The notes under the pieces are model-generated. The model did not search any database. It had not been told where the DNA came from and saw only the letters and a list, made by a program, of their open reading frames with translations. From the NCBI RefSeq assembly GCF_910591885.1, contig NC_063283.1, positions 11,207,001 through 11,271,000 on the forward strand: 64,000 bases of DNA. The letters run 5' to 3'. A program made the translations under genes and the position numbers. This document shows, piece after piece, positions 13,527 through 27,850 of this stretch. The number at the start of each line of letters is the position of its first letter. Position 1 is the first letter of the stretch. The DNA is from Bombus terrestris (taxonomy: Eukaryota > Arthropoda > Insecta > Hymenoptera > Apidae).

Positions 13527-15070
13527 TTATACATATAGAGAGACGTTGCAATTGCTGAACTATTCAAATACATTTTTCTGCAAACTGCGCTAAATATTCT
13601 TTTCTTAATTTGTTATCAAAAGTATTTGAACATGTGCCATAGAAAACTTTTATATCCATATTATATGCGTAATCATGTTATCATACGTTTATCGTATTAA
13701 ATCGTATCGTTACTGCACGCGTAATAATGTTAATGTCTCTGACGTTAAAAGTTTTTGGAGGGAATAGAAGAGAACAGAAACATTTTAAACCTGCAGGATA
13801 TATTCACTTGTATCGATGATGCGCAGCGTTCGAAACGCGGTTTCACGGTTTCGAGGAAAAAAGCGATTCAAGACTCTTGGTTGCTTGCTCGTAAATCACG
13901 CCGAGGAACGCACGGTCCGGACGCGATAAATCTACGCGAGAATTTTTAATCTGTGGAAAAATGGGATGGCACCGAGGAACATCGTCGAGAAAATAGGAAA
14001 CCGAGTTGCTTCGAGTGGAAATAGTTTTCGTGGTTAGGATCGAAACGTCTGGAGAAACTTCTTCTCGGTTATCGACTTATATCGATAGCCTCGCCACATC
14101 TTCGCCGAGTTAAAAAGCCTTTCGTTTTTTAAATGCGAAACCTTTGTTGACGACTGTTTTATAAATTTACGCACATGTATATATATTTTGAAAAATATAT
14201 AATTTTTAGCTATACATATTACACAACTCCATTGTTCACTAATTTCTTTATTTAATTATATACCTTACATACCCTAGGTGCATGATTAATATTCCATTCT
14301 GAAGAAATAAATAATAGAAATAAATAAAGTTTATTTGTCGGGAAAAGACGACATAAATAATAATAATAAATTCTCAGGTAAGTTTAAAAAGTAGCAGGTA
14401 CTCGTAACATCGTCTCTCTTTTGTGCTTTTTCATTTATAAAATTGTACGATGTGGCTTCCGAACGACTCAATTATAGTATATCTCTCGTACATATTCTTG
14501 ACGATATTTTACACCGTTTAATATTTTCACGAACGAACAAGTTTCCAAATACGCAAGTTACACATTTGCAATGTCAATGTTCGTTTCTTAGCAATACCCT
14601 ACTTTTTCTAACTTACACCTTACATATTTCGGAAAACTATTTCCACAAACACAAAAATCAAGCAACAAACAGCATATGTTCGCGTATATTGCTCCGTTAT
14701 ATTCGAAAAGAACAAGAAGAAGGATAGAAAATAACTCGAAAGATCGAGATGATGTTTCTTGTCCCATCTTCGCTAATTAACCTAGCAATTTGCGAATTTC
14801 TATATCAACATCGTTTTCCATCCGTTCCCAGCAATATTTCTCATCCACGCTGGACTGTTCGTCCCATCGCATATGCGTCCGTGCAATCTCATCCCGGGTA
14901 GAAGCTCTGTTCTGTACACTTTCTTTTTTTTCCTCCTTTTTTCTCTTTTTCTTTCTTTCTTTTCATTCGTTTCTTTTCGGTGAGAAAGCGGTCATCGGTG
15001 ACGAGGTCCGGTTCTAACGAAGCCACACGGAGAACAGAACGAAGGGGTGATTTCCAGTTGGTTTGCGTGG

Positions 15071-15088
15071 GTGAGCTTATAAGCTCAC
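15071..15088. repeat. Perfect 18-bp palindrome
   Basis: GTGAGCTTATAAGCTCAC reads identically on both strands. It lies just upstream of a CpG-richer stretch (15090-15240). It could be a dimeric protein-binding site or chance. Confidence 0.6.
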
Positions 15089-18000
15089 ATCATTAGAGTC
15101 TTTGTGCCGCGACACGAGAGGACGCTTTCAGTTCGTTTCACAGCCTCTGAAACTCCACCGCGCCGGCATAATTCTTACGGTCTGTCCGTGCCGCCATTGA
15201 TACTATCCTGTGGGCCGCTAGGGAAAATCATTACGGTACGCAACACTGCCATTTATCCGAAAACACTCTTTTCTCTCCTCTCTTTCTTCTTTTTTATCTG
15301 GAAAATAAATCCTCTTTTAGCAAAATTATCTCGTTGTAGACTGAACGGTACGATCAATTTACGAGTGCGATTATCTCTTCCGATCAAAACGCATTCACTT
15401 TGAGGATTTTATGCGTTACGAAATTTTCAACATTGCGGTGCTTCAAATGGAACAAGTTGCATCGTTTAGAATGGTATTCGTTAACTCTTATATTACCTGT
15501 ATTGATATATGGTACTATATGATTACCTATATTTTGAAGTTTTCTCAAAGTGAATTTTAAGTTTCATGTGCTCATTTAAGACTGATCTTCTGCAACTGAC
15601 AGTGCCGTTGTTGTATACACTATAATTAGCAATTATTGCCATTCATCCCTTCGGGAAAAAGAAAACGGAATTAATAAAATCGAATTTTTATTTTCATAAC
15701 TGAATCGATACATACATATACATTGGGGACAATGGTTATTCCTCCAAGTTCTACGGATTGTCAAACTCGTTATTGTATCCTTTTCAATGGAATAAAGCGA
15801 ATCTCTCGCGAGATTACTTGTTGATTGACTTTTCTAAACGATATATTTCACATTGAAATTGCTGAATCTGTCGAGATTTTTATTCGCTTATTACATATAT
15901 CATAGTAGATCTATTTGGCTTTCTCTTAATGGCTTCGATTAACTAAAAATTATATTTTACAATTTATTACAAAGAATTGTGGCGATTATTTGAAAAAGAG
16001 AGATAAATTTTTGACTAAATTATAATTAACTAATTGTTAACTAAAAGAAGAAAAAGAAGGGAAGGAAAAAGAAAAATATGATTGTTAAAGTCGAAACATT
16101 TAAAATTCCAATTATATGTATTTAACAAATATTACATCAGCTAATGGTAACTACAATTTAGTTGGAGATATCTTGTGGTAACGTAATGTGGAACGATGTT
16201 TGAAAATTGGGCAGTCGGAGAAATCAACGATAGAATAGGATCGTGTATGGGTCGCATTGGGTCGAGCATCTTGTACGCAGTAGAATAGATTCATGCTTGG
16301 TCAGTCGGACCACAGTAGAATACGTAGCTCTCGCTCGAGTATTCAGCATCGGGGAGGTCTATTCAGGTGGCAGCTAGTGGAGTAGTATTATGCGTGGTCA
16401 GACATAGAACGGATAGAATGGACAAGTGCGAGACCGAAATTATTCAAAGGTATAAGTGCCTGATCGGACGTTGGGCGAGCAAGTTGCGTCTGTACCTAGT
16501 CAGACATCTGTGAAATATGTCTACCATATCTGCTACCATAGGATATCGTGAAATATAATCACGATTTAAAACACAGTAATATAAATTATATACTACATTT
16601 TTGGAAATAATTATTCTAGTTTTTTAAGAATATTTTTACATATATTTCGAATATTTCGCTATATTTTAAAATCCACTATCACGTATTTCTTGTATATTTT
16701 AATAATTGATTTTCACCACTACAAGACAAATTTTTGCAACTTTTACGACCGACAAAGCACTACCTATAGCTAAAATCTCGTTCTATTCCATCGTATATAC
16801 ATACAACTACTAACCGAATAACTTTTACCATTTCTATGACCAGTTCCAGAAATCCAAATTCCATATTTCTACTTATATTCAAGTTTACAGAAGGCGGAAC
16901 GATTTCTCGGGACCCGTAATTTGTAAAATAAGTTGTAATTTATAATCTATCTTTTCAAACCCTTAAATGTTAATACGTTTCTTTTCTCTTTTGCTATACG
17001 CGAAAATCTTAGCCAATGTAGCACTTTCCTCCAACTCCGTTCTCGAGACGTTCGATAGCGATCTATCCAAAATGTCGGAACAGAAATCTGTAATTGAAAG
17101 GTATGACTGACCGGTTGTTTGGTCAGGACGGAAATTAAACGACCGAGTTGGGCCTTAATCCTCCACCTTGGCAACCTCGATGCTTGACAATTTGGATCTC
17201 TTTTCGCCAATAGTATCATAGTCTCTAAATCGTCAAGTCGAATCCTCTCTTCGTTGCCAGAGAAAAAGTTTCTTGGATAGCGATTCTGTTTTTCCGGAAA
17301 GCCTTCTAACTCGAACCTTTCCCTCTTCTTTTTATCATCTTTTTAATTATATTCGATACGATATTGCGTCACCTATTACAAGACTGTATTTGACGACGCG
17401 AGGATTTAGAGAATAATATCTTCGCGTTTGATAGCCTTTCCAGATTTTATTCGTTATACCGTTGAGATTTTCTTGACAACTTTTATTTATTCGGAGATTG
17501 AATTTTTTATATTTTGCAGACTTACGATGAATTTTTAACGAGTTTGGAGATCGCGTGCTTGGAAATGTGTTATATTGGAATTGTTTATTTTACTCGAAAA
17601 TTTGATTTTTCAATGATTTGGAATGTTTGATAGCGCAAGTTCGGTAAAAGTTTATTCGGATAGAGCAATAGATGGGTCTTTAATATCAGAGTTGGAAAAT
17701 TAAAAATTTCATTAAGGAAACGAACAGCTCTTCCTTTTTCTAAAACTCGAAGAAATAAGTCACAACTTTTAATTATTTGAAATATAACAATTTTGAAGAC
17801 GACTATGTTTGGTCGTCTCTGAAGATGTTTAGCGACATATTGTTACATATACATTCTCTGTTTTATTCTTTGAAATCTACCAAGACCTAAGAAAAGTTGT
17901 TTCGCGTTTCACTAGATTTGTGGAAATCCAAACGTAATACTTTTGATATTTTTACTTTTGGTCGTATGTATTCGAGGTATCCAGTATTTTTGAAGATTCA

Positions 18001-19325
18001 TGATTTCTTTCTTTTTTTTCTTAAAAATTTTCTTTAAAATAGTTTTCAACCTTTTACGCGTAGTTTCCTATAGAAATGTTTTTTTCAACCAATAGACAAC
18101 TAATTAAAATCTTGCAAATTTCAATATCGTGAACAAGATCTTCATTCAACACAAACACCAAAAATTCGATTCCCATCGAGATCATAAAATAGTTTACAGT
18201 AGGAAACGAGCAATAAGCGAGTCGAAGGGGGACTGATTAAAATCAGCTTCAATTCTGGTCTCGAAAACAATGGAAACTTTTCTCTCTACTTGGGGCGAAA
18301 AAGAGGAAAAAGAAAAAAAGAAAAGAAAGAAAGAAAAAAAGACAGTGCCACCTGATTCGAAGGTTCTCAACCGTAAAACGAGCGTTAATTTAACGGAGTA
18401 CGCTCGACAAAGTTGGTGCATCGCGAATCTCTCTGATGATTACCACGCGCGAATTCGAAAGCGTAAAGGAGAGGACGAAAATAGGAAAAAACTGCTGACA
18501 CTTTCGTGACGCCGCGGCAATTCCTCAAATGAGAAAATCCTACAAAGAAGTTTGTGAGCTTCGCCCGCATTGCCGAATTTTGTTTTACTTTGCAAATTGA
18601 GTTGATAAGCATTTTTTCTTTTCTTTTTTTTTAACAAAAAGGAATGAAATAAAAATAAACAATCCATAAGATAGCAACATTGCATAGAACTAATACGATT
18701 TCTTTATCGTGAGTTTTTAAGTGTAACAATCTTTACGAAAGAAGAGTTCTTGTTGTTTTATAGAAAGCTTTACAGGTCTAAATTGTAAGGATTTTTTATT
18801 AGTAGTTGACAGTACCAACGTAGTAACACCTCTTATGATTAGTGCGCTTTTTCTCGTACAAGTATCTGTTTTCGTTATTACAACAAAGAAATTAAATTAC
18901 GAAAATTACATTAAGATTAATAGAAAAATCAATATCATGTTAGGCAGATTAATAGAAAAATCAATATCATGTTGTACATATAAAGTGCTCTTAAGCATAA
19001 AAATACAACTAAAATCCACTTAGTGCTATCGTAACCTTCCTTCACCCTTGACCGGACACGTTATCGCTCACTGTACACGATTCTCTGTTCTGCATCGGTA
19101 GATCTTCTCCTAATTCTTACCATTATGAATGCCTACCCGTAAGAGAATCTAGCAGTAAGCATTCGCTTCTTTCAAGAATATATCAAGAACGCGCGAACGA
19201 ACCTTAATATCTCGAGAAAGGAGTCGGCTATCGCGTATTCCATTTCTTAGAACGTGACAATGGCCGCAGGCAGCTAGAGTTCCATCGGCTTCCACACGGC
19301 TTCTTTCGTCGAGTCTTACGCGCTT

Positions 19326-19420
19326 TTGTCGTCGCGTCCACTTCTCTCCTTTCCTCTCCTCTACTCTCCTCTCCTCTCCTCTCTCCTCTTCCTTTTCTTC
19401 TCTCCATCGTTTCTCGCAAC
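19326..19420. repeat. (TCTCC)n-like polypyrimidine microsatellite
   Basis: The plus strand is almost entirely C and T, built from degenerate tctcc and ctcct units. It accounts for the purine-rich, RRGEE-type peptide of the opposite frame, which is therefore not a gene. Confidence 0.85.
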
Positions 19421-21959
19421 ACGGTCGTTAATTAACCCGACCCGCTCCTCCATTGATCTCGGTATTGTAGCGAACGTTCCCCTCCACATGGCTGATGGTC
19501 GCTGTGAAAACATAATCAGCCGCGGGCTGCATCCGGCTGTGTTTGCTCTCTCGTCTTCGTTGTAAGACGTCTTGGTGTAATGTATAGGTTTGAAAAGGCG
19601 GAAAGGATACGACGAAGTTGAGGATGGTTGATCGATCGATGGTGCGACTCGAAATATTTTTACAATTTTTCCTTTTTTTTTGCCTTTATCTTAAAGGAAC
19701 TTCACACAATGTATAATTATACAATATACAGAGTATAATTAAGATTAACATTTATATATATATATATTTGCAAATTTATACCATAACATAATTGTTGAAT
19801 AGAGCATACATGACTTGAAAGTTACGATATACATATATCAATGTACTTATATTATCGAAATATTATTTTATTTATTTCCCATTGTACCAGTGCACTGGTG
19901 TACCGTCTTATTCTGACACTAACAATACGTTCCCTTCTATTACACTGAGATAGAAAATTTATCTACATAAACCATTAGTTACTGTATATGAAATTACAAT
20001 TAGAAGTTGAACAGGATTTTCTTACCCACGAGTAAAACACCATCGATTAATATCGCGAATCTGTTATTGGTTACTGAGAATCTTGATATGAAAAGCTCGT
20101 GAAAGACTCGACATCTGATACCGCGAATGAAATTTCGTTTCTTCATGGACCACATACCACTCGTATCGTCGTCAAACATAACCTGAAATCCACCGTACCT
20201 ATCTACGAGACAGACGCTCAGTTACGATGAACAAACTACGTTTTTAATTGCAATTTGAAAACGACTCGAGGAACAGATGAGGTCGAGAAACAGCCGGGAA
20301 ACGTGACGCCCAGGAAAGCAATTAATTACTGTGATTACACTGCAATGACTACGGTAGGAAAACGAAAAGGAATTAAAACGATAAAAAATCTCGTTTCTCC
20401 TCTTCAAACAATTCCACGTTCGAGGCCAACGTGTCCCTCTCGTTGATGAGAAATAAAATTCCTTTTTATCCTCTCATCCCCTCAAAGATCCATCAGGAAA
20501 TCCTGTAAAACATTGAAACAAACGAACGTTGATGAAACGACACGCGAAATATAACCACTTTTCGCTCGTGGAAGCTAAATGATTAAATTTCGAGCCAACG
20601 AATTCAAAGATTTCTTGTCATTCGTACGGATTCCAGCCTCCACGGTATCTATAAATAAAATCAGCAATTCTTAGTAGCTACGAATCGAATTAAGAAAACT
20701 ACATACTCGTAAAAAAAACAACTTTTTCTCAAGTATCGTTTTTCACAAAAATAAAATACAATCCCTATCCTGAAAATCTATAGGATATCAGCGTCGATCG
20801 CGACGTATGACGTATAAGCAATGACATTTCCAGCTCGAAGAAATCTCTTCCATTCAAATAGAGGATTACTGGAGGTCGCGGAAATGGCATACAGAACGGT
20901 CGCTGGAAAATAGTCTATCGACCGTAAAACCGTGAGAAAATCCTGTTTCGACGGGAATTTGTGAAATTTTGATAAGCAAGTACGGTCGCGAATCATCTGC
21001 CTCCGGATAAACTTTATCTCCGCCGCATCGTTCAGACCGGACGGCATAACTCGGTTAATTTTCCGCGAACAAAAGGGCCAACTTCCAATAGACGAATGGA
21101 ATTACCGGCGGCAAAGTCCCGAGTTTGGAATTTGGTTGTGCCGGTTGGAGCAGTGATTAACTCGATCTGTGAATGTTTCTTACAGGAAGTTTGAATTAAT
21201 TGAGAAGTGAAATTAGTAATGAATGAATAAAGAAAAACTGAAGGTTACATAGGATATCTTGCATAGAACAGATTAACAACAATTTTACAGTTATAAATCA
21301 ATTAGTCGACGTTAATTCTAAATTGTACGGGCGACTCATTTTGTTGAAAATAATTAACGATATAATAATTAAACAATTAACTTCGTAGAAGCCAAGGGTG
21401 ACGAAAACAAAAAATATTTCAACATTATGGTAAACGAGATTTTTAGAATGTTGAAGTTCAAAGCTGCTGCTCTGTAAAAATAAAAGAAAAAGAAAAAGTT
21501 GATATTTCTAATGTTACGAAAGCAATAACAGTAAACATTAATTTACTTTTGATGATGTAAAATTTTCTAGTCAATTTCTACTAGCATCGGAATAGTACTC
21601 GACGATCGAGAGGACTTATATCTCAAAGTGAAAAGCGAAAGATCAGGCGGAGACTGGAATGTTAAGCATCAGTATCCCTCCTTTGCTTCCTCTTTCCTCG
21701 TGAAAGAACGCTAGCATTCCTCTTCTTTCTTTTAGTCACTACAAAAAATTTAGATAAATCCTCAAGTTTCAGGACTCGAAATTATTCAAATTTTCCAAAA
21801 ATGTTTAAACATTCGCGGTCTAAATTGATAGTTACATGTGTCACCGTTTCGTCTTTACCTAAGAAAGGGGTTAACAAGAGTGTTATTTTGCGAAAATTAT
21901 CAAAGGTGAAACCATTCTTCCATGTTCTGGAACATGAAAAGAGCCGGTATCAGGCATCT

Positions 21960-22260
21960 CACGCCCTTCGCCGCAACGACTCAGCTGCTCATAATTATCG
22001 GGACAGAACGCTCAGGGTCGCGACTCGCGCGCTTTTGTTTCGCACGCCGCCGGAAATAGTCAGTAGTTGAAATACCCCCGGCGACGCGACGGAGGCTGAC
22101 GGGTAAGCGGAACGCCGCGCCACGCCAGCGGATTAGCTGACCGAAAAGGAAAAAGGACACCAACGGGGGTGAACGGAGAGTCGAAGAACTGAAAACTCGG
22201 TGGAATCGAGCTTTTGAAGAGTCTTGCGAGTCAGCTAGTTTTGCTCTTGTCACTCGCTGA
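21960..22260 (+). promoter_or_regulatory. GC/CpG-rich patch, possible promoter or 5' exon
   Basis: About 300 bp stand out from the AT-rich surroundings by many CpG dinucleotides. They include an initiator-like TCAGT at about 22059 followed by gacgggtaagc, where the GT at 22103 would make a good splice donor. The arrangement could be a transcription start and a short non-coding first exon on the plus strand. No TATA box or coding frame supports this, so it is a weak inference from composition. Confidence 0.2.
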
Positions 22261-24658
22261 AATATTAGAGCGCGAGTATGTCCGATTGAGATTAACGCTA
22301 GCCCATCTGGCTTGTACTTTCCATGAATTTTCGCGAACGTTCTCCCGAGGACACGTCCCTTTTTCCTCTTTACCTTTGCTATGAATTCTTTCTAACTAAC
22401 GATTTCTTCTTTTTTTCATTTTTTTTCTTTTTTTGTTCTCTTTCAGTTCTTTTCTGGTTTTTAAAGGAACGACTGTACTCTCGTATCTGTTCGAAGAAAC
22501 GGGACTCGGGTTAGTAAAAAATTCTCTTCGGAGATTGAGAATTTTTACTGCTTATATGTAATTTACGCGTCCAAATTTCGCATCTTAGGTTATAATGTGA
22601 TTTTGCTTTGTTGCTTTGACGGACCGAGTATCGAGTTGATCAAAATTGAATAGAAGATCGGAAGGCGCATGAGTTTGGTTTCGACGAATTTTTGTCAAAA
22701 TTTCTCCTAATTTCATAGGAACAAAAGTGAGGTGTTTGAGTTTCACGAAATTCGTTAGGTAAGGATTGTCCTTTGTTCGTAGTAAATCAGGAGAACGATA
22801 AAAAAGTTTTCAACGAAATGACAATTGCCTCGATCCCGATCGACGAAAAATTAGCGACTGACGTCAAAACTCTGTCGAATTTCATCGGCAGCCTCGTTAT
22901 CCGTTTTTTATCAAGTTCATCGATCGACGTTCACGCTCCAGAAAATTGTTCGAGTCAAGAGACAAACGCGACCAGAAGGATTTTTCTCCAAGATTGGTCA
23001 ACCTATATCTCATAATGGAAAACCGATTGCAGGATTTGACCATTTATCCTGAAAGTGTTATCTTTTGTATATTATAACAAGCACAAGCACAAAAGTAGAA
23101 AATTAATACATTTTTTTAAATTTACTAGAATACCTAAGATAAGGTGAAAATATCATATTAAAAACGAAACGATCGTTTCGAATCTTTTTCTGAAAAATTG
23201 AGAACCCTCGACTAATAGCGCTTATTTTGCGTAAGAATTTCTTAATAAACAAATTGCCATCAATACCTAAAAAGTTAATCGGCAAACAAAACAGGCACAT
23301 GCTATCGTATTAAAATTTGAGAATCTAAAATCGTATTTCAATTTAAGAATATTTAACGATTTTGCTCGATTTTAAAATAAACTACTATTAATATCGTTGT
23401 CGTAATAGCTATGTACGTCCAATACTCGTTTAATAGCCGAGCACAAGTACAAATAGACCGTCGCGTCGCAATAATGTTGGTCACTTGAGTTGGAACGAAG
23501 TTCTCGTTGAAGTTTCACAAGGCCCGTAGGATCTTGACAATCTCTGGATGGTATCCGTGGCTGGAATACGTCGTAATACGTCGATTCGAGTGAAGGAATC
23601 GTACGACCGGACAGAGTTTCATTAGCATTTTGGTATCTGTAGTCGTTGATTTATGACGACTTTGACAGTTCCTCATGCGGTTCGCCGAGTTGCTAATCGT
23701 GAAAATGTGTCTAATGATTCGACGAGTGTCATGTTACTGTCGTTTAAAGTGAAAAGGGCTTCTCTATTCATTTTTTATCGAAAGGATAGTTGTTCTATGA
23801 TTTTGCTCTATCGTAATGTTTCGTGAGATTTTTAGGTTTTCCTTACGGTTAACCCATCTTACAAAGTATTGCTATTTAAATACACGTATCTCTTTTTTTT
23901 ATTAAGAAATTCAGATTCATTGATAAATTATTTTTTCATTTTAGCATGATATCTTTCATCTCCACTCGAGACTCGAAAAATCCGGAGCTCTAAAATAAAA
24001 AGCACCACATGAAAATCACACATCTATAGAAGAAAGTATCTAAAGAAAGCATAGAAGGCATCGGTGGGAGGATTGTCTATAGAAGAACTGAGACTCTCGA
24101 GAGGCGTTTAAACAACCTAGACATCTCGCCACAATATTGCCCCGCACGCGTGACAATGGAAGAAACCATTGACATTCTTGGCCCCATTGTTTTGTGGTGA
24201 ACAAGTGGCCGTGTATCTAACTGTCACGGTAGAAGTTATTTAGCAGGGAGAATAGATCAGCGGAGTGAGAGCGAGAGCCGTGTGTGTGTGAGAGGTAGGC
24301 GCCTCATGTGTTTTCATTGTCACAGGCTAGAAAACAATAGTGAATGCCTGTCGCCGACTGTCGACTGTGGCCGTCGCGTGTATATCCGTAGTTAACGATG
24401 CTAAAACGCCGTATCAGAGGGAAATGAACGCCACTGTGCTTGGGGAAGTAACTTGAGCGATTATATTCTTATGGCAATGACCGATCCGGTACGGTATGAA
24501 GTTAGCCCCCCATTTTTTCAATCTCTTATTTTTTGTTGTTATTCCATGTTGTTTTTCACATCGTTCCATAAAAATAATGAATTATTTCTATTGATTTCCG
24601 AAATCACTTCGAGAAGGTGAATTTTCTGGTCGAAGGAGCAGCCGCTCCCATATATATA

Positions 24659-24992
24659 TGTAAATGACAACCGATTTGCCAAACAGTCACTTCACAGACG
24701 GACGGTTAGAGAAGAAGAAGGATTTCGAGCGTTAGAAATAGACACGATCATAAGAAAGAAATTATTATTTAGAGTATTGAAGATTGACAGAGGAAGAGTG
24801 GTAGTTTAGGATGTGGAAAATCGATTCCCGATTTTCAGGTAGACCTTGTACAAAGCTTTGTTATTTATTATTATTTATTGTTATTAATTATCATTAATTG
24901 TTGTTTACCTCTGTATTTTATTTAAGTATTGTAACAATAAACTCGATTTTCAGACTTAAGAATTGATCCCTGAATTATCCAACAATTGAACA
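24659..24992 (+). repeat. Dispersed repeat D, copy 2
   Basis: Second copy of the ~330-bp repeat seen at 13197-13526, in the same orientation, with the AATAAA signal near 24945. The left edge abuts tatatatatg and the right edge abuts ttatatatata, so this copy also sits in an AT-repeat tract. TGT...ACA ends are compatible with a short solo LTR, but no internal region or clean target duplication identifies the class. Confidence 0.72.
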
Positions 24993-25451
24993 TTATATAT
25001 ATAATGATAATTCAGAATAAAGATTATGTTTATCCGATTAAGTAACAAGATCGATATTGTTTTCAACTCTTGGAGGAAAGGAAATCGAGTGGTTTCGGAA
25101 AGGCCAATAAAGTTCAAGAAGGCCTTGCTTTCCATTAAAGGCTTCGTGAACGATGACTCACAAGTAGACTAATTATAAAGATATAATATTTCAAGGATTG
25201 CCACTTGCGCGTTGTTCGTCTCGATCCATCAGTCACGGCCGTATTCCCGGTAACGTTTCCCTTGCTCGAGACACGACCGACTTTTCTTGAGATTTCGTTG
25301 TTTCGTAAGAAACTGGAGAATGATAGTTTCAGCTCGAGAAACGTGCACCAGTGATAAATAATCTTCTCTTGTCTGTCCAATTAATTTCACTGTTAGCAAT
25401 ATTGCTCGCCATTCGTACAACTCCTGTAAATCTTCATTCTGAACGCAGGTG

Positions 25452-25482
<31 letters not shown>

Positions 25483-27850
25483 GCCATTTGTCGTGTCGAG
25501 CTTCAGCTTCGATCGGTGCAGTTTCATCGCCCAGGAATTTTTCGTGGCTTTTATTGGACGAAGCGAGATCGATGGTGATGGATATGTCACTTTTACGAGT
25601 ATATCGTATATCGTGTTTAGCCTTATGGCAAAACCTTTTGACATTTTTTCTATTGTTAACTGATTCTTACCCTTAACTATTGTCGCTTTTTTTCTCGAAT
25701 ATTTATCTTGCATTTAATTGCTAAGAAATTTACTTTGGCTTGAATTCAATTAAATTCTATCTGCTTTTGTTACTTTATAATATATCGATTCAAAATTAAC
25801 AAAATTATTTACTAACCAATTATGTTACGAACTCATTCGTTAATCTCTCTTTCATCGCGTATTCTATGGTATTTGCTTTTTATTTTCACTATGTTGCCTT
25901 CGCTATCAGTCTTCCATTATCTTTGCAATTGTTTTTACGCTCAGTGGTATCGCACGAATTCTACAATCGTTCTCATCCTAAAGATACGGACACATCTTAA
26001 ACGGTAACTGTTCGTAACGTATCAAACGTTTTAACGTCTACTCGTAGCTTAGTTTTTATCAATAAAAATTCTCCGGTTAAGAAGAGCACAACCTAAGAAA
26101 CAAGAAGAATTATAAAGAATGAATTATCTTTTTTACTTTTTACAAAAGAGTAATTTATAAATTCTGTTCATTTTTCAACATCAGCCTGCCACTGGTTATA
26201 AGGAAACGCTGGTTATTTCTTGGACCGCAATTATCATCGTTCGAGCTTGAGTTTCACAAGGAACCCAGGAACCCAGGAACCCAAGAACTCAAGAATATTC
26301 AATCTCGGAAGGTCATCTTTCTCCGCGCGTATCGCGGCTCATTTATCACAGTGTCTAAATCGATCACTTAATCAAGCTAAAAAGGAATCCCTATGAACGC
26401 GGCTCATTTATCATTAACTGCCATCATCTCTGATTAACTTTTGATCTCGTTATGTCGGAGCACCTTGTTATCTGTATTACGTCTGCAATCGTAACCAATA
26501 ACTAAGTCTTGAGCTTGCTAAGAGCTTGCTGTCGAACAATGTACAATTTCGATCCTAATCTTAGTTTCTTATGGTAGCTGGGAAAAGAATAGAATAGGAA
26601 AACTACGAGACGAGATGTATGATTTGCGAGGATAATTAGGAAGAAGTTGTGAAAGAGAAGCTAAAGGTTCCGATTTTTTAATAATTATTAGAAATTTTAA
26701 GGTAAAATTAAAGAGCAAAAGTTAGAGCATCGACAAGCTAATTAATTGGAAAGTAAACCTTTATTTGCCAAAGAAAGTTTCTGATAACGAGTAAGAATCT
26801 CTTTAACACTAATAAAACTTGGCCTTACCCTAGACCGAAGAATTCTCAGATATAGGTCACGATAATATATGGCTTATAGAAATCAACGATTTACCATGTT
26901 AAAGATGGTTAATAACGTTAGAAATCGAAAAGGGAGTCGGAAATGGGAAATCCAAAACTATCAGACGTAAATTTCTTGCGTTTCTTACAATGAATTTTTC
27001 ATGAAAAACTTCGTAAAACAAAAAGTCGGAAGAATCTTCTTGGTTTTAAATATATCATGTCAAACGTAAATTTTTCACTCTCGACTAGTAATTCATACTC
27101 GATAAGCCCTGAGAACTTTTCATCTAAAGATAATGTTGAGAATTGTAGATCTTGATGGCCGAAATATTGTTATGGAAACATTAAATTTACGCTTGGCATT
27201 AATATTAACGTAGACACATATTTATTTTATAAACGATTTCTAGAATATTCATCGATACACACTTGCACGCGTCTCAGCACTTTCTTCCATACCCGACCTT
27301 TTATCGACTGTTAACCGACTGAACTGTTTACATTCGTCTGTTTTTCAGTCGCCGCGCACACACATATCTCTACACACTGATATCCACATACAAATATCTC
27401 TACTACGCATTTAACCTAGTCCAGCACAAAAATTATACATATCTCAATAGATAAATAAATCGAAAGACCAATCCCCCTATCTTTAAATATACGTCGCCAC
27501 TTGACGAAAGAATTTTCTCAACTCCAGACTTACCAAATGCAAATTTCTCGGACTTGTCAAAAGTTGCAAGAAAATTGATACGGTAGCGACCGATCACAAA
27601 GCAACCTTTTCATCTTAAAATACGCGCGACTCTTTGCAAACATATTTCTTACTTTCATTACCAATATACTCTGGAACAACCAGCTCTCACAAAGGGGCTT
27701 GAAAAATGGAAAGAACAGTAGGACAGGAAAAATTGACATCTCCTTGACGACATTGATCGTATGTCGTCGATCGACGACATAGTTTGCGAAAGACTAATCG
27801 CGTCGATCTGACGGGCTTTCGTGCGCAACTTAACGAGAGTCAAACTTTAA
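24993..27850. other. Unassigned DNA
   Basis: No gene or transposon recognised. It includes a 28-base T homopolymer (25452-25479) and three short ggaaccca units near 26265. The frame at 25822-26007 starts with ATG and is hydrophobic at its N-terminus, but it has no donor site in the right place or homology that I recognise. The TTAA at 27847-27850 is the target duplication of the next element. Confidence 0.5.
25452..25479. repeat. T28 homopolymer
   Basis: Twenty-eight consecutive T. It generates the poly-Phe or poly-Lys stretches in overlapping frames, which are artefacts. Length is likely polymorphic or uncertain in the assembly. Confidence 0.95.

Larger units (their letters stand above)
13527..24658. 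other. Long unassigned region
   Basis: About 11 kb with no recognised gene or transposon. It contains pyrimidine or purine tracts (14919-14968, 18301-18345, 19326-19420), a perfect palindrome at 15071-15088 and a GC-richer patch at 21960-22260. The open frames here (for example 14443-14727, 16947-17219, 21801-22070) have no motif, and several are driven by simple sequence. A further CpG-rich stretch lies at 24140-24480. The region could be intron or intergenic. Confidence 0.5.

Noticed and set aside
24140..24480. CpG-richer stretch ending in atggcaatgaccgatccg followed by gtacgg
   Set aside because: A first exon was considered, but the donor is weak, only six codons would be encoded and they show no signal peptide.
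25393..25713. 106-codon minus frame with poly-Lys and plus frames with poly-Phe
   Set aside because: These are translations of the T28 homopolymer.
25822..26007. Hydrophobic N-terminus at ATG 25822 as a candidate signal-peptide exon for the Ly6 gene
   Set aside because: No good splice donor occurs after the hydrophobic part in the phase needed to join the exon at 49678.
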